DNA from: Acidiphilium sp.
Lineage (GTDB): Bacteria; Pseudomonadota; Alphaproteobacteria; Acetobacterales; Acetobacteraceae
Direction of reading: 5' to 3'
Assembly: GCA_028688905.1 (NCBI GenBank)
Contig: JAQTXH010000008.1
Coordinates: 1-64,000 of the forward strand
Length of the DNA stretch: 64,000 nt
A program made the position numbers and the translations under genes. Positions 35,621 through 45,809 of the stretch are shown here, one piece after another; within the stretch, counting starts at the first letter, position 1; each line of letters begins with the position of its first letter. The notes under the pieces were generated by a model, which worked only from the letters and a program-made list of their open reading frames with translations, did no database searches and was not told the DNA's origin.

Positions 35621-36342
35621 TCGTTCCGCCGGAGTGTCTTGACCGTTGGCGTGAACATATAGCCGCTGCCCCAGATCGTCTTGATGAGGAGCGGTTGGGT
35701 AAAATCCTGTTCGAGCTTGCGGCGCAGCCGGCTGATCTGGGTATCGATGCTGCGATCGAGCGCGATCACATCGTGCCCCCGCGCCAGATCAAGCAATTGC
35801 TCGCGGTTTAAAACACGCTGAGGACGTTCGACCAGCACCAAAAGCAGGTCGAACTCACCGGAACTCAGCGGCATGCTAACATCATCCTCGCCCAACAACT
35901 CGCGGCGCTCGACATCCAGCACCCAACGATCGAACGCATAGCGCCAGATGCTGTGCCCAGTATCGCTGACGAACGGTGCGCGGCGCAAAACAGCGCGGAT
36001 GCGGGCGATCAACTCCCGGCTACCGAACGGCTTTGGCAGATAATCGTCGGCCCCCATCTCCAGGCCGATGACCCGGTCGATCTCTTCGCCCTTCGCCGTC
36101 AGCATGATAATCGGCACCAGGTTTTGCGTCCGCACCGAACGGCAGAGTGATAGCCCGTCCTCGCCAGGGAGCATGAGGTCGAGGAGGATCAGGTCGATCC
36201 GGTGCTCGGCAAGTTGCTTGCGCATCGCCCGGCCGTCGGCCGCCTGGCTGACCCGGAACCCCTCGCGTTGCAGCGCCCGCTGAACCAGTTCGCGGATCTC
36301 GCGATGATCGTCCACGATCAGAATGTGATGGATTTCGTTCAT
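35617..36342 (-). CDS. OmpR-family response regulator
   Basis: A 241-residue regulator. The receiver domain has the acidic pair VDDHREI, the phospho-Asp in LILLDLMLPGEDG and Lys in LPKPFGSRE. A winged-helix DNA-binding domain follows (LSSGEFDLLLVL, RSIDTQISRLRRKLEQ, KTIWGSGYMF). It overlaps the kinase gene by four bases. ATG 36342 is the first start in frame with family resemblance. The divergent small exported protein gene at 36572 is its most likely target. Confidence 0.95.
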   Translation of the reverse strand: MNEIHHILIVDDHREIRELVQRALQREGFRVSQAADGRAMRKQLAEHRIDLILLDLMLPGEDGLSLCRSVRTQNLVPIIMLTAKGEEIDRVIGLEMGADDYLPKPFGSRELIARIRAVLRRAPFVSDTGHSIWRYAFDRWVLDVERRELLGEDDVSMPLSSGEFDLLLVLVERPQRVLNREQLLDLARGHDVIALDRSIDTQISRLRRKLEQDFTQPLLIKTIWGSGYMFTPTVKTLRRND

Positions 36343-36571
36343 GCCGATCTTTTAACCGGGCACGGCGGAGCGGTCTTCCAGAAAGATGTGCCGGGAATTG
36401 TCAAATGCCCAGCTTGACATGAATTGGCACATAATCGCCTCTCGCAGACTAACTTTCGAGACATATGATCGTTACTTCCAGGGCACGGGCAAGGTCGCGC
36501 CATCGCGGCCCTCCTGGGATCTCCTGGATCACCGGAAGCATCATGCCCGAGACAAAAGAAGGATTGATGCG

Positions 36572-37189
36572 ATGAACTGGCGTAAATTTGGAATGAGCGG
36601 CGCGGCGGCGATCGTGCTGGCCGGCACCGCCGCGGTTGCCTGGGCGCAAACCCCGGCGGCGGGACCGGCACAAGGTGGCTATGGCCCCGGCATGATGGGT
36701 GGAGGTTATGGGGCAGGAATGATGGGCGGTTTCGGACCGGGATCTGGATACCGGGGGTATGGCGCACCATCGGTCGCCGCGCGACTCGATGCCCTAAAAC
36801 AGGAACTGAAAATCACCAGCGAACAGACCCCGGCATGGAATAGCTACGCTGCTGCGGTGAGCGGATCCGACCAAAGCCTCTGGACGACGATGCGCTCGAT
36901 GATGCAACCCGGCACAATATCGCGAGTGACGCCCGAGGACCGCTTCACGATCATGGGCAAGGTCATCGCGCTGCAGAAGCGCCGGTTCGACGCGGACAAA
37001 GCGGCGGCAGCGGTATTGTTGCCGCATCTGACCCAATATCAGCGTGGTCAGGCGAGCGAGATTCTGCCAGGTCTGGCGACCGGGGGATTTAGCATGGGCG
37101 GATATGGCATGATGGGGGGATCTGGTTTCGGTCGTTACGGTATGGGGCCGGAAATGATGGGCACCGGCCAGTACCCAGGTAATCCGTAG
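36572..37189 (+). CDS. exported Gly/Met-rich Spy/LTXXQ-like protein
   Basis: A 205-residue protein with a clear signal peptide (GAAAIVLAGTAAVAWAQ), Gly-Met rich repeats (GPGMMGGGYGAGMMGG) and a helical core with LDALKQELKITSEQTPAW, the periplasmic LTXXQ/Spy-type segment. The C-terminus again has GMM repeats. ATG 36572 has AAGGA upstream. Spy-like proteins are stress-induced periplasmic chaperones, and Met-rich repeats also bind copper(I). Divergent from a two-component system whose sensor has a Met/His-rich loop, so metal-responsive control is suggested, as inference. Confidence 0.75.
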   Translation: MNWRKFGMSGAAAIVLAGTAAVAWAQTPAAGPAQGGYGPGMMGGGYGAGMMGGFGPGSGYRGYGAPSVAARLDALKQELKITSEQTPAWNSYAAAVSGSDQSLWTTMRSMMQPGTISRVTPEDRFTIMGKVIALQKRRFDADKAAAAVLLPHLTQYQRGQASEILPGLATGGFSMGGYGMMGGSGFGRYGMGPEMMGTGQYPGNP

Positions 37190-37299
37190 GACCGACACCG
37201 GGCGGGATGCGGATGCTTCGACGATGCGGAACATCCGCATACCCGGTCGGTGGACTATTTTTTGGGGGAGACGCTGCGATGGGACAATATGGCTTTGGC

Positions 37300-40200
37300 C
37301 TAAATCCGGATCAGATCGATCAATTCGTCTTCGGTCAGGCGCGCGGCAACTTCGCCACCCTCGAGTAGTTCGGATGCCAGGTCACGCTTGTCGCGATGGA
37401 GGGCGAGGATACGCTCTTCGATGCTGCCCTCCATGATCAGACGATAAATTGTCACCGGTCGCTCCTGGCCGATGCGATGGGCGCGGTCCGACGCCTGATC
37501 CTCGACCGCCGGATTCCACCAAGGGTCGAGATGAACGACGTAATCTGCGGCGGTCAGGTTCAACCCGATGCCTCCGGCGCGCAGGCTGATCAAGAACAGG
37601 TCGGATTTCCCCGCCTGGAACGCAGCGACCCGGCGCTCGCGATCCGCCGAAGGCGTGCTACCATCAAGATATTCATAGCTGATCCCGCGCGGTCCAGAGC
37701 GGCACGGATCAGATCCAAATGACCGACGAACTGGCTGAATACCAGGGCGCGGTGCCGGTTCCTGATCAACTCCTCGACCAGACCAAGAAAGGTTTCCAGT
37801 TTGCTGCTCGGCACCGCCGCGTCCGCGTCGATCAGCGCGGGGTTGCAGCAGGCCCGCCGCAGCCTGGTGATCTCGGCAAGGATATGGATCTTGCGCCTGC
37901 CGGCCTGGTTATCGAGGGAGGCAAGACTGTCCAGTGCCTTCTGGCGCAACGCTTCGTAGAACGCGCGCTCGGCCTCGTTCATTTCGACCACGATGGTCTG
38001 TTCGGTGCGCGGCGGCAATTCGCTCAGCACCGCGGCTTTGGTCCGGCGCAACAGGAACGGTCTGATCAGGGTGCGCAAGGCCTGGCGCGCCTGAGGATCT
38101 CGATCCCGTTCGATCGGGATGGCAAACCGCTTCTGGAACGCATCACGTGAACCCAGCAGACCAGGGTTGAGGAAATTGAACAGGCTCCAGAGTTCGTCGA
38201 GGTAATTCTCGACGGGAGTACCGGTCAGGACCACCCGGAAACCTGCCTGGAGCGAGAGGCTTGCCTGCGCCCGCTTGGTGTCCGCGTTCTTGATCGCCTG
38301 CGCTTCGTCCAGAACGACCATCGACCAGGTCGCGGCCGCCAGGGCATCACTTTCCTGGTGTAGAAGCCCGTAGCTGCAAATCAGGACGTCGTTGGCACCC
38401 AGGCGGGCGATCAATGCGGTGCGATCGCTGCACGTGGACAAGCGATATACTGCCAGTGTCGGGGCAAACCGGAGGATTTCGTTGGTCCAATTCGGGCAAA
38501 CCGAGGTCGGGGCCACGACCAGACAGGGTCCTTCAGCTGCGCGGTCGAGCATGGCGGCGATCGCCTGAACCGTCTTGCCGAGTCCCATGTCGTCAGCAAG
38601 ACACGCACCGGCACCCCAATGGGCCAGACGCGAGAGCCAGACAAAGCCATCCATTTGATAGTCGCGCAATTCGGCTTGCAGGTTTGCGGGGAGCTGAGGT
38701 GTCCAACCCTCTGCCGCATTGATCCGCCCAATGTGACGCTTCCAGGCGGCGTCGGTGGTGACGGTGCCGACCTCCGACAAGGCCGAATAGAGCGCCGACG
38801 CGCCCAGGGCATGCACGCGCCGGCCGGAGCGATGTCCCTCGGAGACTGCGGTCAATTTCTGCAACTGCGTCTGCAATTGATGGGTGAGGGCGACGAAACT
38901 GCCGTCTTCCAGCTTCACGAACCGCCCCTGCGCGCGTCCGAGGCGTTCGAGCAGGAAGCGCATTTCCAGAACGCGATCCTCATCGAGGTCGATGGTGCCA
39001 TCGACATTGAACCAATCCCGGTCGCGCGTGACCTTCAGTTTGACGCGATCGGACGACGCCCGGCTGACTCGCATCCGCTGGCCGTCCGGCCACTCAATCG
39101 ACAATGGCCCGCCATAGGCCTGCAATTCGAGCAGCAATTCCAGGCTGCCTTCCAGATCATCGAGTACGAGCTCGTGCATGTCGGCGGCACTCCTGTCGCG
39201 CAACGTTGGACACGAAGCGACCACCGCATCGCGGTCCGCAATCTCGCGTACCAAATCCCGGTTGGCGCGGACCTGCTGACCCGCGATCACCGCCAGCACC
39301 GATCGCCCGCCAAGCCCCGCGACATAGGCCGGTCCCTCCGTGCCGAACGGCCGCACCACCAGATTGAGCTTCAGCCCAGCCTCCTGCGGGATGATCTGCA
39401 CGACTGGCGCGGTCACGCCCTCCTGAACCTCTTGCTCGATATCCTCGATTTCGGAGCGGATCGGCAGCGTCGGGTTGGTCTTGCGAACCAGCGCGATCAC
39501 CTGGTCGCGCGCTCTTGCCGGCACGGTGAGGCCATTGCGTCCCAGGATTTCCTGGATCGGCAGCAGACGTTTCGGGAACTCGATCACCCGGTAGCGGGTC
39601 GGTGTTTCGGCTTCAAGGAAAACCGTCGGTTTATCCGTCGTATGCGACAGGGCGAGATGGAATTCCTTGCCCTTCTTGCTGAGGATCAGTTCCAGCGGAT
39701 AGGTCACGAGTTCGATTGGACGCGAGCGGTGCCGCACATCGAACACGACAGGATGACCGACCAGCGCCGACAGGACGTGGACCGGATCGAAGGAATATTC
39801 GTCGTTCGGACCCCAGGCGGTCGTGTCCCGTCGCAGGCCGGTCAAGGCAGCGCGATCCTCGCCGGTCAGGTAGTTCAACCGTGGATCCCGCTCATGCAGC
39901 CGCTTCAACGCGATCGGGCGCCCGTCCGACCAGCCAGTGCCCTTTGCCGATTGTTCGACGACATCGATGATCTTGCTATCTGGATCGACAAACCAGGCGA
40001 GACGCTTGGTTGGAGCCGTGGTTGCCGAGGTCGTCCCGGATTGAGTCGCTGGCGACCCCAGCAACGCATCCAGACTGCCCAGCGCCCGCTCCCAGGGTTC
40101 CTGCATCCGGATGATTTGGGTGAACCGCAGAACGATCTCGCCGCCGCCTTCGATCAGGTAGGCACGGTAGGGAGCCGGATCCTGCGCGACTTCGGCCAGG

Positions 40201-41468
40201 ATCTCGGCATGGATCCGGGCGATGAGCGGGAGCCGGTCTTTCAATTGTTCGAATTGAACGACCAGAGCGTCGCGGTTCTTCCGCGCGAGTGCGGGGTCGA
40301 ACGCATAGTCGGCAAGTGCCATCACCGCGATGTCGAATGGGGATGACGCGAGGGATTGACGCTCCGATTTGACGAAGCCGGTCACTTTTCCCTCAAAACC
40401 CTGGCTCAGCCAGTGCAGAGCCTGCAGGCTCCAATAGGCTCCGTTGGCACGCAACGGCTCGGAGAGGAGGCCATCCAGATACGCCGTGATTTCAGGGTGC
40501 AAAGTGGCATCATTGGCCTGGAGCAGGGCGAGCAGAAAGAAGATCCCGTGAATGCCGTCGAGGAATACTTTCCGCCGACCGGAGTTCTTGCGCAGGCGCT
40601 TCAGCGCGGCGCGATATCCATGGCGCGCGGCCTCGGCATGGCCGGTCAGAAGATCCAAAGCTGCTGCGACGCAAAGGCTTGCGACACCGGCCGGATCCTC
40701 GAACGATGCCAAGCGGTGTTGGACGTCGTTGATGTGGCCGGCCAGCAGGTCGTAATCGAGCAGGAGCGGGACGACGCCAGCGAATTGCTCTTGATCCTGC
40801 ACACTCCGGAAATGCGGCAGCAACGTCTGCAGATCGGGAGGCGGTACGCCAAACGCGCCCAGTCCCGCAAGCTTCGCCTTGAACAGGGCAATCTGGATGT
40901 AAGGGTGACGGCGGTTCAGCCAGTCGATCCCGAGGGGGACGCCAAAATAGAAATGGACGAACAAGTCGATCGATTGATTGGGCGCGCACTGCTTGTCGTG
41001 GAACTCGCATAGTTCGGCAAACCGCTCGCCCTCATTCGTGTAGATCGCCAAGCGAATCATTCGGATCAGGGTATCATAGTCGCCGTGATAGCGGCCGCGG
41101 TAGCTCGTATCGAGCGCATAAGTTTCCGGGTAAGACGCCTTGATGACGGTGATAATCCCTTCGGCGTCGGGCGAGGCCATGGCGTCGACCGCTACGGGAT
41201 GCAGCAGGGCTGCGGCACACCCGGATTTGTGGGTCGCCAGCCCCTGTCGGGTCAGCGCGTCGAGCGCGGTGCGGACCGCGTGGTATGACCAGACATTTCC
41301 CTTCGGTCCGGGCAGATGGCTCCGCGCCAATTGGGCCGCGAGGTAATACCGGTCAGGCGGCGGGATGGTCAGGCTTTCGATCCGCATGATCATCTTCTGA
41401 TCCGCCGAGAGGTCGAGATACGCCTGCCACAGATCGGATTTTGGCGCGGGTTGTCGTTTGTCGGTCAT
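37300..41468 (-). pseudogene. SNF2-family helicase, single-base frameshift
   Basis: A Swi2/Snf2 ATPase of about 1390 residues in two frames. ATG 41468 opens a long N-terminal region without known domains. The helicase core has LADDMGLGKTVQAIA (motif I), VVLDEAQAIKN (motif II) and [14 protein letters not shown]. At the GGG run at 37684-37686 one G is missing. After it, the frame ending at 37300 supplies [29 protein letters not shown] and RAHRIGQ (motifs V and VI). Without the repair the protein loses the last ~130 residues. A sequencing error in the G run is possible. The gene overlaps a WGR-domain gene at ATGA. Confidence 0.9.
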
Positions 41469-41800
41469 TCCAGCGACCGATCTAACGGCAACAACCCTCC
41501 GATGAAAGGGATCGCGATCGCGCTGGCATCGATCACGCGATAGGCGGCACCGCGCCGTTTATCCCCGCTCGCCCGACGACGCAGTTTGGCGCGCAGGAAT
41601 TTGGCTGCCTCGACCTCGGTGTCGAAATCCCATCGCCGCGTTCGTCCGCTGGTGCCGATCCGGCCGAAGGTAATCCGGGCGTTGAGCAGACCGAACAGAT
41701 CGCGGTCGATCTCGATCCGCCAACTGCGGAACCGGTTCTTTTCCGGGGCGCAGGCGCGCAATTCGAGCATCACGCCTTCGATGGCAGGGGTTTCGATCAT
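41465..41800 (-). CDS. WGR-domain protein
   Basis: A 111-residue protein consisting of a WGR-like domain: FRSWRIEIDRDLFGLLNARITFGRIG, then GRTRRWDFDTEVEAAKFLRAKL. WGR domains bind nucleic-acid ends. The stop overlaps the start of the SNF2 gene (ATGA), and this pair, together with a HEAT-repeat gene, recurs as a unit in other genomes as far as I know. Function of the unit is unknown. A chromatin-like or DNA-repair role is inference. Confidence 0.85.
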   Translation of the reverse strand: MIETPAIEGVMLELRACAPEKNRFRSWRIEIDRDLFGLLNARITFGRIGTSGRTRRWDFDTEVEAAKFLRAKLRRRASGDKRRGAAYRVIDASAIAIPFIGGLLPLDRSLE

Positions 41801-42099
41801 GATGTCGCGAGTCTAGCCTGTAGCGAATCCGGAGGGAATCCCTGGAGACTCGATCACTCACATGAACATCGCACACTTGGGACAAGATCGCCGATTGTGT
41901 TCGTCGCGGGTCGGCGGGGTTCTTGAAAGCGCATTAGAGCCGCAGCCTTGGCGTCTCCTGCGTTCCTGTTCTTGCCGTGGGCGATACTGACCCCGTGGCT
42001 TTCCAAGGACCGATGGCTTCACAGCCCGATCAGAAATCATTGGAAACCTCGAGATTGTTCGATTATCAGGGGTCATGCATCAGTCGTTGAAGAGATGAC
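41801..42099. other. divergent intergenic region
   Basis: About 300 bases between the WGR gene and the HEAT-repeat remnant. I see no gene or strong hairpin. It presumably holds divergent promoters. Confidence 0.4.
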
Positions 42100-42806
42100 G
42101 TCGTGTTGCCGGAGTCAGCATTGCCTGGACAAGGCGACCTCTTTGGCGGAAGCGGTTGGGATGTGGCGGAACATCCAGCAACGGCATCGCCTGCCTTGGG
42201 TGTGCTCGATTTACGGACACTTCGCGATGCTGAATTACTGGGAAAATTGCCGATTGCAGGATATTGCCGATAGCAGGATGTGGAGAGTGTTCAGCCTACG
42301 CCGATGAGGCGATCCGTCGTGGTCTCGTCGCGGCGGTTCCGGCGCTTGACGCGTTGTGCCGGCGATTCAAGGGGTTCGGCTTGTCGCGCCCGATCCGCGA
42401 GCAGGGTGTCGCCATGGCCGCATTGGCTGCATTGGGCTGACCCGAGGCGGCCAAGACGCTGGTGCGGCTGATCACGGACAATGTCGTGGCCGAACCGGGA
42501 CTGCCGTTCGCCTTGGATGCGGCAGCACGGCTCAACGCGCGGCTGCCCGCCGGCGTTGTTCATGACGCTCTGAGCGCCGGTGAACCTGATCTCCGCGCCC
42601 GGGCTTGCCGTTGCGCGCGATTTTGGCCTGCTACGGTTCCGCGCCTGATCGAATTACTGGAGGATTTGCATCGCGAGGTTTCGCGCGAAGCGGCCATCGC
42701 TCTTGGCGTCATGGGGCGGTCAGAAGCCATACCGTTCCTGGTCCGGCTCGTGAAGCAGGAGCCAACGCCCGAGATCATGGAGGCTCTGGTATCGATCGGC
42801 AATGAC
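42100..42806 (+). pseudogene. HEAT-repeat protein, decayed
   Basis: Coding-like segments occur in different frames: GDLFGGSGWDVAEHP and LDLRTLRDAELLGKLPIAG (about 42110-42265), then DEAIRRGLVAAVPALDALC to ALAALG (42311-42437). An in-frame TGA follows at 42438-42440, and then EAAKTLVRLITDNVV to PEIMEALVSIGNDE (42444-42800). Helical repeats such as VPRLIELLEDLHREVSREAA and AIALGVMGRSEAIPFLVRL are HEAT-like. At least one frame change near 42265-42300 plus the stop inactivate it. The original 3' end was lost before the IS1595 element. It is divergent from the WGR-SNF2 pair and likely belonged to the same unit. Confidence 0.65.
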
Positions 42807-42901
42807 GAATGCTTTGTGTTGGGGTGGACGGCCCAACGGCATCGAATGTGCCAATATAAGGTCGAACAACCAACCTAATGAAAGGGCCGCCCAATGGAAT
42901 T

Positions 42902-43930
42902 CCTGCTTACCCACCTTGTTCAGCCAGTCTCCGAATAGTACAAGATAAGAACATGGTGTTGTGAGCGGAGGAAATCGATAGCTCGGAATGCGGTACAGTT
43001 TCAGCGAGGGTTGAGCGAAGCCGAATTTGATCGATTGTACGGCACGGAGGAGCAATGCCGTGCCGTCGTCATCGCGGCGCGGTGGCGCGATGGGTTTTCG
43101 TGCCCGATCTGTGGCGGCCGATCGCACAGCGTGGTCAAGACGCGGAACTTGTTTCAATGCACGAAATGTCGTCGCCAAACCTCGCCGATTGCGGGGACGA
43201 TTTTTGCCTCGACCAAGTTGCCGCTGCGGACATGGTTTCGCGCGATGTATCATCTCACCCAGAGCAAACAGGGTATCTCCACGATCGAACTGGGGCGGCG
43301 CCTTGGCGTGCGGCAGACCACGGCGTGGATGCTCAAGCACAAGCTCCAGCAGGTGATGATGGAGCGCGATGCGCACAAACGCCTGACCGGACGGGTCGAG
43401 ATCGATGACGCCTACCTCGGTGGCGAGCGCTCCGGCGGCAAGCGTGGGCGAGGAGCCCCCGGCAAGACCCCTTTCGTCGCGGCGGTCGAGACCACGGCTG
43501 AAGGAAAGCCGGTTCGCCTGAAACTGTGGCGGGTGGCCGGGTTCACCGGCCAGGCGATTTCGCGCTTTGCGTTGAGCGGCCTTGATCCATCTTGTGCCGT
43601 GGTCAGCGACGGCCTCGCCTGTTTCAGCCGTGTCACCGATGCCGGGTGTGAACATCAAGCGATCCGCACAGGCAGCGGACCTGTCTCGGCACGAAACCCC
43701 ATTTTCAAATGGGTCAACACCGCCCTTGGGAACATCAAATCCGCGATCACCGGCACCTACCGTGCGATCAGCAGCAAGCATGTGCCTCGATACCTCGCCG
43801 AGTTCGAGTATCGGTTCAATCGCCGATACGATCTCGCCAGCATGATCCCGCGACTCGGTTGGGCCTCGGTCCAAACGCCGCCTATGCCATATCGCCTGCT
43901 CAAATTGGCTGAGGTTCATGGGTAAGCAGG
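42902..43930 (+). mobile_element. IS1595-family insertion sequence, complete
   Basis: The ends carry CCTGCTTACCCA (42902-42913) and its inverse TGGGTAAGCAGG (43919-43930). Eight-base flanks ATGGAATT (42894-42901) and ATGGATTT (43931-43938) match at seven of eight positions, as expected for an IS1595 target duplication. One transposase gene fills the element. Truncated copies lie at 1-126 and 49294-49580. Confidence 0.88.
43011..43925 (+). CDS. IS1595-family transposase
   Basis: A 304-residue ISXO2-like transposase. The N-terminal zinc-ribbon reads CPICGG and FQCTKCRRQ, with helix-turn-helix IELGRRLGVRQTTAWML. The catalytic domain has VEIDDAYLGGERSGGKRGRG, AVVSDGLACF, and the C-terminal FNRRYDLASM. 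The open frame starts at TTG 43011. An earlier or alternative start is possible but no better signal is seen. It appears intact and could supply transposase for the fragments elsewhere. Confidence 0.92.
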   Translation: MSEAEFDRLYGTEEQCRAVVIAARWRDGFSCPICGGRSHSVVKTRNLFQCTKCRRQTSPIAGTIFASTKLPLRTWFRAMYHLTQSKQGISTIELGRRLGVRQTTAWMLKHKLQQVMMERDAHKRLTGRVEIDDAYLGGERSGGKRGRGAPGKTPFVAAVETTAEGKPVRLKLWRVAGFTGQAISRFALSGLDPSCAVVSDGLACFSRVTDAGCEHQAIRTGSGPVSARNPIFKWVNTALGNIKSAITGTYRAISSKHVPRYLAEFEYRFNRRYDLASMIPRLGWASVQTPPMPYRLLKLAEVHG

Positions 43931-43935
43931 ATGGA

Positions 43936-43974
43936 TTTTGGCCCAGTTGCGCTGATGAATTCTGGCCCACCTCC
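43936..43974 (+). repeat. IS21-type terminal repeat (relic)
   Basis: TTTTGGCCCAGTTGCGCTGA, then TTCTGGCCCACCTCC, the same two-copy TGGCCCA arrangement as at 3596-3634. It directly abuts the IS1595 right flank, so the IS1595 element jumped next to or into this relic. Confidence 0.65.
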
Positions 43975-44026
43975 GAGGGTTGGGCAGGCAGTTGCCGCGC
44001 GGCAGCCTGGTCCTGCATGTCGCCCA

Positions 44027-44314
44027 TCACGCGTGTCCTTGGCAGGGGGTTGTGAGCAGCGTGTCGTAATCGGCGACGCTCGGCATCGGCCGGTCGTAAC
44101 GAGCCAGTTAACCGACATCGATCGGCACCGCCCTGGTCTTGTTCAACCGCGCCTCGGTCAACAGGTAGCGCACTGCCCCAACGTCGCAGGCCCCGAGCGA
44201 GACGGTGGTGGTAATCGCCGTGCGCAACCGGTCCTGGCCAAATTCATGGCCGAGCAGCAGCACGGTGATCATCGCGTGGGTGCCCAGATGCTCCCACGAT
44301 GCGAATCGCCGCAT
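44027..44314 (-). pseudogene. IstA C-terminal fragment (IS21 relic)
   Basis: The minus-strand translation GHEFGQDRLRTAITTTVSLG, then DVGAVRYLLTEARL and, after an in-frame TAA at 44108-44110, LARYDRPMPSVADYDTLL, resembles the last ~95 residues of IstA. A would-be istB start (ATG within GTGATGGGCGAC) follows directly, but only about 50 bases separate it from the IS21 terminal repeat, so istB is deleted. Confidence 0.6.
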
Positions 44315-45285
44315 CAGGGTATCGAATCCGATTTCGGTCGCGATGGCTCAAGCACACGTGTCCGCCGCCGCGCCTGAGTTGCCACCCCATCACGTAGGGC
44401 CCACCGCATCGTTGGAACAACCGCCCTCAGCGCGGATTTGGCTGCTGCGGTTTGCTGGGGATCGAGCGTGAGCCCATACAGCGCAAGGACGTGATCGGGA
44501 AGCACTGTGCTGGCGGCTTGCATCACGTGGTGCATGGGGATGTCTTTGGTCTGTCCACCCAGAGCCAACTGTAATTTTTCCATGGCCCTATCGGTGGCCG
44601 CGTGACTGAGTGGATGACAAGTCATGCTGTGCAGGAGGCGAAGAAGCGCCAGCGGGCGCGTTCCGCTCGCCATATCGGGTCCGTAGGTCTGTAACGCGGC
44701 CAACAATTCGGCCCAGTCGTTGGCCACATCTTTGGCACCGAGAGCCAACGCCACACACGCTGTTTCGGCCACGTAGCTGTTTCGCTCACGCATGCTCATG
44801 GGGCGCACCAGAGTGTCGTAAGCCATGACACAGCAATAGACCTCGGTAATGTGAATGAAAGTCAGCAGATGGGGATCATCGCCGGCGTAGGGTCTTCCGT
44901 CCGGGGTTATGCCACGCACCTGGGCGTGGATGGCGCGAACCCGATCGACGGCAGCCTGGGCCGCGACCGAGGGGCCAAAGGTGGTCGTGGCGATGAACAA
45001 TGCTGTGCGGTAAATCCGGTGGCGCAGGCTATCGCGTTGATCGGCACTATCCCACAAGGCGGTCAGGATCAGGGGGTGCAGGGCTTGCCACGCGAGCGCC
45101 GCCATCCCGCCGGTCGTCATTGCGATGAGATCGGCATGCACAAGCCACGTGACCGACGCTGGACCGAACCAACCAGGATCACCAACCGGTTCACGAAAAT
45201 CGAGGGTATTTCCACCGTGGTCACGGGTCGGAACCGAACTGGACGCCAAAACCTGAAGGGTTGTTGTTGCGGCAGTGGGAGGCAT
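44314..45285 (-). CDS. oxygenase MpaB family protein (DUF2236)
   Basis: A 323-residue member of the DUF2236/MpaB family, heme-dependent oxygenases that include rubber oxygenase Lcp. Family-like features are FGPASVTWLVHADLIAMTTGG, VRAIHAQVRGITPDGRPYAG with DPHLLTFIHITEV, and AYDTLVRPMSMRERNSY. Start ATG 45285 is the first Met. The last ~20 residues (RRTRVLEPSRPKSDSIP) may be read from IS21 debris, since an IstA fragment begins where it stops. The natural substrate is unknown. Confidence 0.8.
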   Translation of the reverse strand: MPPTAATTTLQVLASSSVPTRDHGGNTLDFREPVGDPGWFGPASVTWLVHADLIAMTTGGMAALAWQALHPLILTALWDSADQRDSLRHRIYRTALFIATTTFGPSVAAQAAVDRVRAIHAQVRGITPDGRPYAGDDPHLLTFIHITEVYCCVMAYDTLVRPMSMRERNSYVAETACVALALGAKDVANDWAELLAALQTYGPDMASGTRPLALLRLLHSMTCHPLSHAATDRAMEKLQLALGGQTKDIPMHHVMQAASTVLPDHVLALYGLTLDPQQTAAAKSALRAVVPTMRWALRDGVATQARRRTRVLEPSRPKSDSIP

Positions 45286-45412
45286 GAGACCATCATCGTC
45301 TAACGATGTGTACAGTAAACTGCAAATTTGAAACTGGGTATCTCGCTTTGCCGGTTCCGGCTAGCACGATTTTTATTAGGAAACCGCCAAAAAAGCGCCG
45401 GGATCGTCTCAA

Positions 45413-45763
45413 GGGGTTGGAAGGCCCAACGGCGCGAAAACATACGGTAAGGACGGCCAGTTTGGAGCCTTTTCCCGATTTTTCGGCCTCATTTAGTGCT
45501 TTCTGATTTGGTACCGTCACGAAATGGCGGTTTATTGCGTGCCATCATGGCGTACAAGCGGCTTTGGACGCAATGATGATTATTGAGATGCCGTATTGCA
45601 CGCAACAAACCGGGGAGCTAACGCGGAGATCACTTTGCGTGCAATACACGCATGCCGATGGATCCAAGTGGGCAAATGCCAGGATCTTCTCTTTTTGGAC
45701 GACTGTCAAACATTACGTGCAATACGCTACCGTACGTTTCCGCGCGATTGGGTCTTCCGCCCC
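45413..45763 (+). mobile_element. Tn3-type miniature element, copy A
   Basis: A 351-base element with ~38-base imperfect terminal inverted repeats: GGGGTTGGAAGGCCCAACGG...ACGGTAAG on the left, and the reverse complement of GGGGCGGAAGACCCAATCGC...ACGGTAG on the right. The interior has several inverted 12-mers of the form TTGCGTGCAATA/TATTGCACGCAA, like a res site. No transposase is present. Copy B lies in the same orientation at 50030-50381 (352 bases). These are the properties of Tn3-derived miniature elements. Confidence 0.7.
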
Positions 45764-45809
45764 TGGTAGGTGGGGCGAACGAGCCGGAGCCGGGCGAGGC
45801 GGCGGCCGA

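Noticed and set aside
38619-40346. A 575-codon plus-strand ORF opposite the SNF2 gene
   Set aside because: It is a shadow of the helicase frame. The opposite strand carries recognisable motifs I-II, while this one has none.
45510-45663. The repeated TTGCGTGCAAT/ATTGCACGC motifs as iterons of a replication origin
   Set aside because: They lie between Tn3-like inverted repeats, occur in two copies with the whole element, and no replication initiator gene is nearby. A res-like or internal element structure is more economical.
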